Shown one piece after another: positions 35,982 to 44,662 of a stretch of 64,000 nt of DNA. Both the position numbers and the translations under genes were made by a program. The notes under the pieces were generated by a model that ran no database searches, was not told the origin of the DNA, and worked only from the letters and a program-made list of their open reading frames with translations. Position 1 is the stretch's first letter, and every line of letters begins with the position of its first letter. The stretch is taken from contig NZ_QUEE01000005.1 of NCBI RefSeq assembly GCF_003477885.1, positions 140,561 through 204,560 on the forward strand, in the 5' to 3' direction. The DNA is from Lachnotalea sp. AF33-28. Lineage in GTDB: Bacteria > Bacillota > Clostridia > Lachnospirales > Lachnospiraceae.

Positions 35982-36032
35982 TTAAAAAGATGCTCACGGC
36001 TATGAGAGCAGAAATAAAGGAGGGACCGGAGG

Positions 36033-36095
36033 ATGAGAAAGCTCCGAGATAACTACTCAGTACAGTTGACGTTAACTGTTGGCAGATTGTGCTGA
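36033..36095 (+). CDS. Leader peptide (20 residues) of the ABC exporter
   Basis: Preceded by AAAGGAGGGACCGGAGG, one of the strongest ribosome sites in the window. It reads MRKLRDNYSVQLTLTVGRLC then stop. Its 3' part lies in one arm of a long-range stem (36057-36065 with 36124-36132). Peptide plus alternative structure is the usual form of ribosome-mediated attenuation controlling a resistance transporter. Confidence 0.6.
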   Translation: MRKLRDNYSVQLTLTVGRLC

Positions 36096-36227
36096 GCGGA
36101 TAGAAACTTGCTGACAGACGCAGCTGTACTGAACCCAGACATGCCCGAAGGCGTGCATTCCTATGCATGGATTGAGCCTGACAGCGGACAGATTACCTGA
36201 AAAAATATAGGAAAAAGGGGTACAGTG

Positions 36228-37922
36228 ATGCGTTATATAAAAAAAGTAATATCTAAAAACAGAATATGGGTCATTGTTTATATAGCTTTTGGCGTGGTTA
36301 ACGCTTTTCTGGCAAATTACCAGGCGGATTATTTTCAGCGGGTGGTGGACGGACTGGCGGATGGGACGCTGCTTTTTGGCAGTCTGATGTTCTACGGCGC
36401 AATATTGGCCGTAAATTATTGCATGAATTATCTGGACGTGTATCCGGATGAAAAGCTGAGACATGGAATATACATGGATTTCAAGCTCCTTGCACTGCAG
36501 AAGATCAGCCGCATCGACTATCAGGAATATCAGGCGATGGGGACCGGGCGGCTGACACAGCGCATTGAAAATGGGGCGGAAGCCGGCAGAAATATGATCT
36601 TTGATTTCTGGCTCTGCCTGGTGAGGCAGCTGCTGCCGACGGTCTGCTTCTGCATCTTTTTTATATGGAGGATCAGCAGGCCGATTACCTGGGCGATCCT
36701 GTGCGGCTACGCGGCAGTTTTTATTATTACCAACCTGCTTCTAAAGGCGCTGTATCAGATCAAAGAGAAGATCCTCTCCAATGAAGAAAAGCTGAACCAC
36801 TATCTGGTGAGGGGCTTTATGGAGCTGACGGTATTCCGTATGGAACGCCGGTTTCCCGCGGAGATAAAAAAGGCTGGCGCAGCAGCGCGGGAGATCGTGG
36901 ACGGCAAGGCGAAAATGAAGATGATCCATGAAGCCTTTTTTACGATTTTTGCGCTGATCGTTGCCGTTCTGGAAACAGGCATACTCATTTACGCGTGGAA
37001 GTGCGGGGAGATAACGGTGGGGGCTGCGGTGGCATTGATCACGCTGATCAACAACGCCTATACTCCCATCGCCATATTTAATGTGCTGTTTGTGGAGTAT
37101 AAGCTGGATCGGGAGGGCTTTAAGCGTTTTGAGGAATTCCTGGACAGCAAGGAGGATGAACGGCTGGAAAAAGGAACGGTGGCTGATCACCTGGAGGGAG
37201 GCATAGAGGTGGATTCCCTGGCGTTCCGATATGGGGAACGAAAGGTGCTCGATAACGTTAGCCTGACGGTGAAGCCGGGCGAGAAGGTGGCCTTTGTCGG
37301 TGAGAGCGGTTCCGGAAAGTCCACCCTCGTCAAGCTCATCGCGGGGCTCCTAAAATATGGCCAGGGCAGCATAAAGCTGGACGGAAAAGAAGTAAAAGAC
37401 CTCTGCCTTAACAGCCTGTACGGACGGATGAGCTATATCTCCCAGGACGCTCCGGTATTTGACGGAACTGTAAGAGAGAATCTCGTGTTTGAACGGGAGA
37501 TTGAAGACGGACGCCTGCTGGACGCGCTTATGCGGGTTTCGCTCTCCGATGTCATAAAGAACAGCGGGGATGGGCTTGACACTATGGTCGGAGAGCGGGG
37601 GATGCTGCTATCCGGCGGGGAAAAACAGCGCCTGGCGCTGGCCAGACTCTGGTTTGAAGAGAATCAGATAACCTTATTGGATGAAGCTACCTCCGCGATG
37701 GATAATCTCACCGAGGAAGCCGTGATGGAAGAGCTGGTGCGGCTGCTGGCGCACAGGACGCTGATCGCCGTCGCCCACCGCTTAAGCTCCGTGAGAAATT
37801 TCGACCGCATAATCGTCTTTAAACAGGGACGGATTGTGGGTCAGGGAAAGTTTGATGAGCTGCTGGAGAGCAATGCATATTTCAGGGATCTGTATCATGC
37901 CGCTCTTAAGAGCCGGGAATGA
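36228..37922 (+). CDS. ABC transporter, fused membrane and ATPase domains (exporter)
   Basis: 564 residues. Six membrane helices in about 1-300 (ABC type-1), then the ATPase: Walker A GESGSGKSTLVKLIAG, signature LSGGEKQRLALARLW, Walker B ITLLDEATSAMD, H-loop VAHRLSS. It would export a drug or peptide as a homodimer or heterodimer; no partner gene adjoins, so homodimer is likely. ATG 36228 follows GGGG at 7 nt; a GTG at 36225 is too close. A leader peptide lies 130 bp upstream, so regulation by ribosome stalling is likely. Confidence 0.9.
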   Translation: MRYIKKVISKNRIWVIVYIAFGVVNAFLANYQADYFQRVVDGLADGTLLFGSLMFYGAILAVNYCMNYLDVYPDEKLRHGIYMDFKLLALQKISRIDYQEYQAMGTGRLTQRIENGAEAGRNMIFDFWLCLVRQLLPTVCFCIFFIWRISRPITWAILCGYAAVFIITNLLLKALYQIKEKILSNEEKLNHYLVRGFMELTVFRMERRFPAEIKKAGAAAREIVDGKAKMKMIHEAFFTIFALIVAVLETGILIYAWKCGEITVGAAVALITLINNAYTPIAIFNVLFVEYKLDREGFKRFEEFLDSKEDERLEKGTVADHLEGGIEVDSLAFRYGERKVLDNVSLTVKPGEKVAFVGESGSGKSTLVKLIAGLLKYGQGSIKLDGKEVKDLCLNSLYGRMSYISQDAPVFDGTVRENLVFEREIEDGRLLDALMRVSLSDVIKNSGDGLDTMVGERGMLLSGGEKQRLALARLWFEENQITLLDEATSAMDNLTEEAVMEELVRLLAHRTLIAVAHRLSSVRNFDRIIVFKQGRIVGQGKFDELLESNAYFRDLYHAALKSRE

Positions 37923-38083
37923 TTGAATTTAAAGGATACCTAAGTGCCGGGAACTGCGGGGAGCAAGACACAACTGGACTGCTCGATATTCGCAAAACTG
38001 GATATTTCTAAAAGGCCATATCTGTATTATAGTGTAGCATATATGAAGCATTAACAAGCTATATGCAGAAATGAGGTATCCTT

Positions 38084-38602
38084 ATGAGTAAAACAAAAAA
38101 TCTGGTTTTAACGGCACTGTTCGCTGCGATGGCCTGTGCTGCCACGATGGTAATCCGTATCCCAACGCCGGGCACCGGAGGATACATCCATCCGGGAGAT
38201 GCTATCGTGATCCTAAGCGGTATCTTTTTAAGCCCCGGCTGCGCGTTTCTGGCTGCGGGCATCGGTTCCTGCATGGCGGATCTGCTGGGCGGATATTTCA
38301 TCTATGTGCCGATTACCTTCGCTATAAAAGGTGTGATCGCGCTGCTTTCCAACCTGGCTTACCGCAGGCTGGCCGGCAAACTTAATAAGCCGCATCCTGC
38401 GGTTGCAGTATGCGGCCTTATAGATGTCGCGCTGGTGGCGGGAGGGTATTTTCTTTGCGAGATTCCCCTTTACGGAGCCGGAGCGGCGTTTGCCAGCGTG
38501 CCCTCCAATCTGGTCCAGGGCATCGGCGGTCTCGTGATTTCTACGGTGCTGTTTACCGTGCTGCATGCGATCCCCGATGTGCGGAGGATGCTGGTGCGCT
38601 GA
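38084..38602 (+). CDS. ECF transporter substrate-specific (S) component
   Basis: 172 residues, six helices. The PF07155-type motif RIPTPGTGGYIHPGDAIVIL is clear near 25-45, and the C-terminal RRMLVR is basic. It binds a vitamin or precursor (candidates include pyridoxine-, thiamin- or hydroxymethylpyrimidine-like) and docks to a shared EcfAAT energising module elsewhere. No riboswitch fold is seen upstream. ATG 38084 has GAGG at 12 nt. Single gene. Confidence 0.8.
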   Translation: MSKTKNLVLTALFAAMACAATMVIRIPTPGTGGYIHPGDAIVILSGIFLSPGCAFLAAGIGSCMADLLGGYFIYVPITFAIKGVIALLSNLAYRRLAGKLNKPHPAVAVCGLIDVALVAGGYFLCEIPLYGAGAAFASVPSNLVQGIGGLVISTVLFTVLHAIPDVRRMLVR

Positions 38603-38657
38603 AAACAGCACGGTTAGTCTAAACGTAAATGTGCCGGTACCCTAGCACTAGCACGCT

Positions 38658-40097
38658 CTAGGGCTGCATGACTTCACTGAGGTTCTGCAGCGCCAGTATA
38701 TAGATCTTGATGGCCTGCCTGAAGCTGCTAAGCAGCTGCACCTCATCGCAGGCATGCCCTCCGCCGTGGCCCGGCGGCAGATTCAGCGCGGAATAGTCCG
38801 ACGGGATGGCCGGGCCGAAGGCCACGGCATGAGGGAACAGGCCCGCATAGGTATTGCCGCCCATGACATAGGGTTTTGCTCCGTCCTTTCGCACTGTCTC
38901 ATAAGCCTTTATGAGAGCCTGGATCTGCGGGGTTTCCGGGTCCTGGTAATATCCGTCCCGGTGATGGGAGCTTTCCAGATGAAAACCGAAACGCCTGGCT
39001 TCCAGATCCGCCGCATCTAAGGTATCTCCGATGGGCAGAGAGGGAGGGTATCGCATGTCAAAGCTTAGGCGGATGCCGCCGGCATCCAGGCGCAGCAGCG
39101 TCCCCGCACAGGTCATCCTGTCAAAGACCGGGTCCTCACAGGCGATACCCAGCCCTGTGCCGTAACCGTCCCTGCATGCCGATTCCAGAAATGCCATAAA
39201 GGTCCGCGTCCGGGCCGAAAGGCTGTCGCAGCGGTCCAGAAGACCTGCCAGAATTCCCACCGGGTTGATACATTTTTCCGGAGCCGCTGCGTGTCCAGCG
39301 ATGCCATGCACAGTCACTTTTGTATTGCCGCCCGTGTATTCTGTTTCCGCATAAACGGCGTTCGAGGTTATGGGGTAAAACTCAGTTATACCGGTATTTA
39401 TCTCATGATTTCCTTTCAGCAGGGCTGTTGCCGTCTCGGCAACGCTGTTGACCACAATGCCAGCCTCAAGTTCCAGCAAGTCGTTTGGAACCCCGTCACT
39501 TATAAAAGTCATCGTACATCTGCCCTTTTCCCCATGGCACAGCGGGAAGCGGCAGTCGGAGATAAACGCGAAATCCGGCGCCCGGTATTGGCTGAGATAC
39601 CAGGAAGCATCCTCCATGCCGGTTTCCTCAGCCAGCCCGCAGAGCTGGCTTAAGTTATAGTTTAAACTCACGCCGTGCTCCTTCAGCCAGCGCATGCTGT
39701 ACAGAACGATCATCAGAGGCCCTTTGTTGTCTCCGATGCCCCTTCCGATCAGGTAATCCCCAATTCTCGTGCATTCATAGGGGGGATATTTCCATCCGTC
39801 GCCCTCCGGGACCACATCCAGGTGGCCCCATATTTCTACGTCAGGCTTTCCTTCTGCGTATTCGCCGTAGCTGACCTTTACGCAGCGGCCGCCGCAGTCT
39901 TGTGCCTTAAACCCATAGGCTTCTGCAATTTCAATCATGCGGTCCGCCGCATCCTTACAGCCCTTTCCGTATACAAAGGACTTATCTCCCGTCACGGACA
40001 CGCTGGGAATCCGTATCAGGCTGCGCACGTCCTCCACAAATTCCTCTTCACGGTCCGCAATCCACCTGTCAATTTCATCTAATGCGTCAAATCCCAA
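38658..40097 (-). CDS. M20 family dipeptidase (PepV/Sapep-like)
   Basis: 479 residues. Metal and catalytic motifs: IWGHLDVVPEGDGWKYPP near 89-105, GRGIGDNKGPLMI near 122, CGLAEETGMEDASWYLSQY near 155 and the C-terminal PPGHGGGHACDEV with its metal His. An insertion domain lies between. It cleaves dipeptides with an N-terminal D- or beta-residue or similar. It is the last gene of the leftward URO-D/sugar ABC operon, 30 bp after the second permease. Its place suggests the transporter imports a peptide- or glycan-linked compound, or merely shares the transcript. Confidence 0.85.
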   Translation of the reverse strand: MGFDALDEIDRWIADREEEFVEDVRSLIRIPSVSVTGDKSFVYGKGCKDAADRMIEIAEAYGFKAQDCGGRCVKVSYGEYAEGKPDVEIWGHLDVVPEGDGWKYPPYECTRIGDYLIGRGIGDNKGPLMIVLYSMRWLKEHGVSLNYNLSQLCGLAEETGMEDASWYLSQYRAPDFAFISDCRFPLCHGEKGRCTMTFISDGVPNDLLELEAGIVVNSVAETATALLKGNHEINTGITEFYPITSNAVYAETEYTGGNTKVTVHGIAGHAAAPEKCINPVGILAGLLDRCDSLSARTRTFMAFLESACRDGYGTGLGIACEDPVFDRMTCAGTLLRLDAGGIRLSFDMRYPPSLPIGDTLDAADLEARRFGFHLESSHHRDGYYQDPETPQIQALIKAYETVRKDGAKPYVMGGNTYAGLFPHAVAFGPAIPSDYSALNLPPGHGGGHACDEVQLLSSFRQAIKIYILALQNLSEVMQP

Positions 40098-40127
40098 CTT
40101 CCGTCACCTTCTTTATCCGTTTTTTCA

Positions 40128-40973
40128 TCAACCTTTAATACCGGATGACACAATCCCATCCACCAGATACCTCTGCAGCAGTATAAAGATCACGATCAGC
40201 GGCAGGATGGACAGTATGGACATGGAAAACATGGCGCCGTAATCCGACGTGGAGGCTGGGTCGCAGAAGAGCTTCAGCGCGAGGCTGATCGGATACATTT
40301 CTGTCTTGCCCACATAAAGCAGCGGTGAGAGGAAGTCCTCCCATCTCCATATGAAGGAGAAGATCGAAGCGGTGATCAGCGCCGGAACCACCAGCGGCAA
40401 TATGATGCGGAAGAATATGGTGTAGTAGGAGCATCCGTCAATCTTGGCTGCCTCATCCAGTTCCCTGGGGATACCGTTTATAAAGTTCATGATCAGGTAT
40501 ACAAAGAATCCCTGGATGGCAAAGCAGTAAGGAACGATCAGCGGCAGATAGGAACCGATCCATCCCAGCTTCTGGTACCACAGATACTGTGGGATCATCA
40601 GGATCTGTGCCGGCAGCATCATGGAAACCAGCATGGCTGCGAACAGGATCTTCTTGCCCCTGAAATTGCATCTGGTAAAGCTGTAGGCGACAAATGCCGA
40701 GGACAGCACGGTCCCGGCAGTGGCCAGTATGGTTATGAACGCGGAGTTCTTAAAAAAGGTACCGAAATGGATTTTCCCAAAGCCCTTCCAGCCCGTGGCA
40801 TAGTTTGCCAAAGTGAATTTCCTGGGGATCAGCTCGCTGGCGGTGGTAAATATGGTGTTGGTCTCCTTAAAGGAGCTCATGAGCATCCACAGCAGCGGAT
40901 AAACCATGACAAATGCTCCCAGACACACCAGGATGTGATATACGGTCCTGCGGACGATTTTTTTATGTTTCAT
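40128..40973 (-). CDS. Sugar ABC transporter permease (MalG type)
   Basis: 281 residues, six helices, EAA loop LDEAAKIDGCSYYTIFFR near 190. The ribosome site GGAGG lies inside the end of the upstream gene, separated by one codon, so the two are translationally coupled. Ends SGIKG, as in many MalG proteins. Confidence 0.92.
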   Translation of the reverse strand: MKHKKIVRRTVYHILVCLGAFVMVYPLLWMLMSSFKETNTIFTTASELIPRKFTLANYATGWKGFGKIHFGTFFKNSAFITILATAGTVLSSAFVAYSFTRCNFRGKKILFAAMLVSMMLPAQILMIPQYLWYQKLGWIGSYLPLIVPYCFAIQGFFVYLIMNFINGIPRELDEAAKIDGCSYYTIFFRIILPLVVPALITASIFSFIWRWEDFLSPLLYVGKTEMYPISLALKLFCDPASTSDYGAMFSMSILSILPLIVIFILLQRYLVDGIVSSGIKG

Positions 40974-40976
40974 TTA

Positions 40977-41891
40977 TCAGAAACCTCCTTCATAAACCCA
41001 CAGCTTCTTGGTTTTGAACAAAATGGCGGTGATCGCGGAGATGATGATCAGCATTACCCACGCCATTGCCGCGCCGTAGCCGGTGTTATAGAATTCAAAG
41101 GACTGCTGGTACATGTATACGCTGTAGAACAGCGTGGAGCTCATGGGTCTTCCCTGGGTGATGATAAAGCACTGGGTAAATGCCAGGAAACCGCTGATCA
41201 TCTGCATAACCAGGTTGAAGAAGATCGTAGGGGTCAGCAGGGGCAGCGTGATGCGGAAAAACTGGTTTACCTTGCCGGAGCCGTCCACGCGGGAAGCTTC
41301 ATACAGAGAAGAAGGTATCTGCTTTAAAGCGGATAAAAAGATCAGCATGGAGGATCCGAACTGCCATACGGCCAGTAAAATCAGCACCCATATGGCGGTG
41401 TTTTTGTTGCCGAGCCAGGAAAAATGGGAGTTGACGCCGATGGCCTGCAGCAGATGGTTGAAGGTGCCGTCCTCTGCAAATAGGCGTTTCCACAGGATGG
41501 ATATGGCAACGGAACCGCCGATGATGGAGGGCAGATAGTAAGCGGCCCGGTAAAAGCCGGTGGCCTTTGTATTTCTCAACAGGATCAGAGCTACGATCAG
41601 GGCGAAGGTCAGCCTTAAAGGCACGGACACAAGCGCGTAGAAAAAGGTTACGGAGATGGATTTGTAGAAGGTCTCATCTTCTGTAAACATCTTGATGTAG
41701 TTCTCGATACCGATAAATTTCGGAGCGCCGAGTATTTCAAATTCACAGAAAGAATAATAGAGGGACATTCCCATGGGGACAATCATAAACATCGTGAAGC
41801 CGATGATAAAGGGCAGGGCGAATACGACGCCTGCGGTGCTGTTTTTATTCAGATGCTGTTTCAGCGCAGTCATTGATTTTTTCATATTCAT
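40977..41891 (-). CDS. Sugar ABC transporter permease (MalF type)
   Basis: 304 residues, six helices, EAA loop SSLYEASRVDGSGKVNQFFR near 215. It follows the substrate-binding gene with a 118-bp gap containing a stem-loop that may trim expression. The start at 41891 has GAGG just upstream; ATG 41885 is also possible. Confidence 0.9.
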   Translation of the reverse strand: MNMKKSMTALKQHLNKNSTAGVVFALPFIIGFTMFMIVPMGMSLYYSFCEFEILGAPKFIGIENYIKMFTEDETFYKSISVTFFYALVSVPLRLTFALIVALILLRNTKATGFYRAAYYLPSIIGGSVAISILWKRLFAEDGTFNHLLQAIGVNSHFSWLGNKNTAIWVLILLAVWQFGSSMLIFLSALKQIPSSLYEASRVDGSGKVNQFFRITLPLLTPTIFFNLVMQMISGFLAFTQCFIITQGRPMSSTLFYSVYMYQQSFEFYNTGYGAAMAWVMLIIISAITAILFKTKKLWVYEGGF

Positions 41892-41965
41892 TCATCCTCA
41901 TTTCCGCACCCTGCAAGACGGCCGCAGACCGGGAATCCTGCACCGGTTCCGGCCGTTTTTGGGTA

Positions 41966-42002
41966 CAAAAAGGGCTGCCGCCAGTAAGCAGCGCGGCAGC
42001 CC
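41966..42002 (-). terminator. Intercistronic stem-loop with T-tract in the ABC operon
   Basis: GGGCTGCCGC and GCGGCAGCCC pair on the minus strand, followed by TTTTT. Placed between the binding protein and first permease, it probably reduces read-through or protects the upstream mRNA, so the binding protein is made in excess. Confidence 0.7.
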
Positions 42003-42009
42003 GTATGAT

Positions 42010-43395
42010 TTACTGTTTGCTTTCGAGAATTTTATTTCCCTGGGTCATCAGCTCTTTGGCAGCATCTTCCGGAGTCATCTCCTGATAGCAAACCTTCTCT
42101 TCCAGCTTGTAAACCAGGTCATAGACTTCGGTTGCGCCGTTGGGAGATGCGGGGCTCATAGCGGAGCATTTGGGAGTAACTACGTTGTTGATGTATTCCA
42201 CTACCATCTGATCGGTGGCGCTCATGTCGGCAGCGATTGCGTCAGCTACTACGGATGAAACCGGAACGCCTCTTTCACCGAGCAGGATCTTGTTGCAGTC
42301 CACAGAGTTGGTCCAGAAATCGATCAGCTTTGCTGCGTCTTCCGGATGCTCGCTGTCCACAGAAACTGAGAAGAACATGCTGGGCTTTAAGAAGTTGGAT
42401 TTTACAGCGTCATCGGAAGGCCATGTGGTGATGCCGATTTCCATTCCTTCAGGAGCCGCATTGGTGATGGATGCCATGTTGTTGGAGAAGTAGAATGCAC
42501 ACCAGGACATGTTGCTGGGATCGGAGCCGTAAACCAGAGGTTCCTGCTCAGGCTGTCCGATGGTGCGCTCTGCGAATACGCTGGGATCAACCAGCCATCC
42601 CTCTTCGATGCCTATCTTATACAGGTTAAAGAAAGAAGCGATGTTCTCCTCGGATGCTCCGATCTTGCCGTCAGCAAAGGTGGCTTCGCCGAAGGAACGA
42701 AGATAGAAATCCATCCAGGATGTACCGTTGTTATACTGCAGGTTTGTCTTGTATCCGGTCTTCTCGTAAACCTGTCTGCAGATTTCCAGGAATTCATCCA
42801 TGGTCATGTTGTCTTTTACTTCAATGCTGTTTTCGTCCAGCAGGGTCTTGTTGTAGAACAGCGCGGGAGAGTTTACGCCGATGCAGATCGCGTAGAGGCC
42901 GTCACCGATGCGTCCGAATTCCTGTACGCTGGGGTCTACATTGGATAAATCGATGACGCCGCTGTCCACATAGGGCTGCAGGTCTACCAGCATGCCGTTG
43001 TCCACATACTGCTGGATATAAGCTTTATCCATCTGGATCACATCCGCCATGGTATGTCCGGCGGCAGAGGTGGCCAGCTTGTTCCAGTAATCGGCGCCGG
43101 AGAGAAACTGTCCGTCAAAGGTTACTCCGGGGTTTAAGGATTCATAAAGTGTCAGCGCTTCCTGTGTCAGGTCAGCGCGCGTCTGGCTGCCCCACCATGT
43201 GATGGAAAGCTCCAGCGCTTCGCCGGAAGCGGCGGTTGTGACAGCGGTGGTTTCATCCTTGCCCTCTGACTGCGCCTGTTTTGTGGTCTCTTCCTGTTTG
43301 GATGAGGTGGTCTCAGAGGCATTGTTGCTGCTGCAGCCGGTCAGGCCTGCGGCCAGAACCAGTGCCATAAAGATTGCCAATACTCTTTTTTTCAT
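42010..43395 (-). CDS. Sugar ABC transporter substrate-binding lipoprotein
   Basis: 461 residues. Signal peptide MKKRVLAIFMALVLAAGLTG with lipobox LTGC (Cys 21), then a Ser/Thr/Gln linker, then an SBP_bac_1 fold (GADYWNKLATSAAGHTMADV, ALFYNKTLLDENSI, MASITNAAPEG, PEDAAKLIDFWTNS). Start ATG 43395 (GGAGAACAGG upstream). Binds an extracellular sugar and delivers it to the two permeases. Second gene of the operon after the URO-D-like protein. Confidence 0.92.
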   Translation of the reverse strand: MKKRVLAIFMALVLAAGLTGCSSNNASETTSSKQEETTKQAQSEGKDETTAVTTAASGEALELSITWWGSQTRADLTQEALTLYESLNPGVTFDGQFLSGADYWNKLATSAAGHTMADVIQMDKAYIQQYVDNGMLVDLQPYVDSGVIDLSNVDPSVQEFGRIGDGLYAICIGVNSPALFYNKTLLDENSIEVKDNMTMDEFLEICRQVYEKTGYKTNLQYNNGTSWMDFYLRSFGEATFADGKIGASEENIASFFNLYKIGIEEGWLVDPSVFAERTIGQPEQEPLVYGSDPSNMSWCAFYFSNNMASITNAAPEGMEIGITTWPSDDAVKSNFLKPSMFFSVSVDSEHPEDAAKLIDFWTNSVDCNKILLGERGVPVSSVVADAIAADMSATDQMVVEYINNVVTPKCSAMSPASPNGATEVYDLVYKLEEKVCYQEMTPEDAAKELMTQGNKILESKQ

Positions 43396-43472
43396 GTCCT
43401 GTTCTCCTTCCATTCCTGTCACCGGCCGGAGGCTGATGACCTGCGCACACATCTGTGTGCATCATAGTTTGT

Positions 43473-44444
43473 TTATAATCTTCTGGCTGTATTTACAGCC
43501 AGGCGGATCCTTGATAAATCCTGTTCCGTGGCGACGGTACAGTCGGCTCCCAGTATGAGGCCTTTTCTGCCAAAGGAATTGACTACGGATTCAATGGTTG
43601 TGCAGAGCGCTTCTTCGCTGCCGGAGGCCAGCACCCCGACCCGGTTCGCCAGGCCGCCCATGACCGTTCTGCCGTGGAAGATTTCGCGGCCCTCTTTCAT
43701 GGAACAGGGCACTTCAAATGTTCCCCAGTTCACAACATCATACAGATTTTCATCGTAATCCCTGTAGTAATCCAGATTGACATCCCGGTTGCATACATGG
43801 AGGAAGCAGTATCCTCCCGCATCTTTCACAGCTTTCATGATCATCTGATCGTAAGGAGCCACCCATTCGTCAAACTGCTCTTTCGTCAGGCCGAAACGCC
43901 TCTCAGCTCCCAGAGAAGCTACGAATACACCGTCTAAACCGGCTTCTATGTATTTTGCCGCCAGCCCGCAGAGCCCGTCGGTAATCCGTTTGACGGCATC
44001 CAGCATTTTGGCGGGATTTTCCTTCATCCACGCATCAAATACGCTCCTGGACTGGTCGTATCCGTAACCCATCCTTTTGAACGGATGATACATGGCGGAA
44101 GTTCCCACGCTGTGCAGCGTGCCGATGGTGAAGCAGTCGTCCGGAGTCTTCTCCAGTATCCTTTTAACCAGATTCAGCTGTGTCTGCATAAACGGATCTT
44201 CTGCGGAAATGGCCGGAAACCTCTCATAGTCCTCACGGCTGTTCAGATCATAGCCGCTTGATACCAGGTTTTCGTTCATGATCTTCAGGATATCCACATC
44301 GGTCTGTTCCAGAAAATCCAGATGCGCCCTGATCGCATTTTCCCCATTGGCGCATTCTGCTGGGAAATGCATGGAAAAGCAAGACGGTATACAGTCCGTT
44401 TCTTCCTGCCGGATCGCCCGTATCACTCTTTCCTTCTTTGTCAT
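43473..44444 (-). CDS. Uroporphyrinogen decarboxylase (URO-D) superfamily protein
   Basis: 323 residues with the URO-D barrel (RVIRAIRQEETDCIPSCFSM, GLDGVFVASLGAERRFGL, VMGGLANRVGV, LILGADCTV). It is short of the full HemE arginine pattern, so heme synthesis is unlikely. Many clostridial members are corrinoid-type methyltransferases or act on sugar-derived compounds. First gene of the operon with a CUT1 transporter and a dipeptidase; start has GGGAGG. Divergent from the kinase gene, sharing a 218-bp gap. Confidence 0.8.
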   Translation of the reverse strand: MTKKERVIRAIRQEETDCIPSCFSMHFPAECANGENAIRAHLDFLEQTDVDILKIMNENLVSSGYDLNSREDYERFPAISAEDPFMQTQLNLVKRILEKTPDDCFTIGTLHSVGTSAMYHPFKRMGYGYDQSRSVFDAWMKENPAKMLDAVKRITDGLCGLAAKYIEAGLDGVFVASLGAERRFGLTKEQFDEWVAPYDQMIMKAVKDAGGYCFLHVCNRDVNLDYYRDYDENLYDVVNWGTFEVPCSMKEGREIFHGRTVMGGLANRVGVLASGSEEALCTTIESVVNSFGRKGLILGADCTVATEQDLSRIRLAVNTARRL

Positions 44445-44662
44445 AGTCTACCTCCCTCTCACTGTTGGTGTAGACCCATTGTAACATCCGGCTTCGGATA
44501 AATTAATAAAAAATTCCGGTGTCCTGCATTAAAAATCCGGCTTCTTGCAGACAAAAACTTGCAATTCCTGCACTCTTTTCTTATTATAATAGTGTTGAGC
44601 GGCCGGATGGCCGGGCAGCCGCGGCTTCTAAGGGGCCGCATACAGTTCGCAGGGGGAGCGAT

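Noticed and set aside
37923..38083. Vitamin riboswitch before the ECF S component
   Set aside because: No TPP, FMN or other recognisable conserved core was found in the 161-bp gap.
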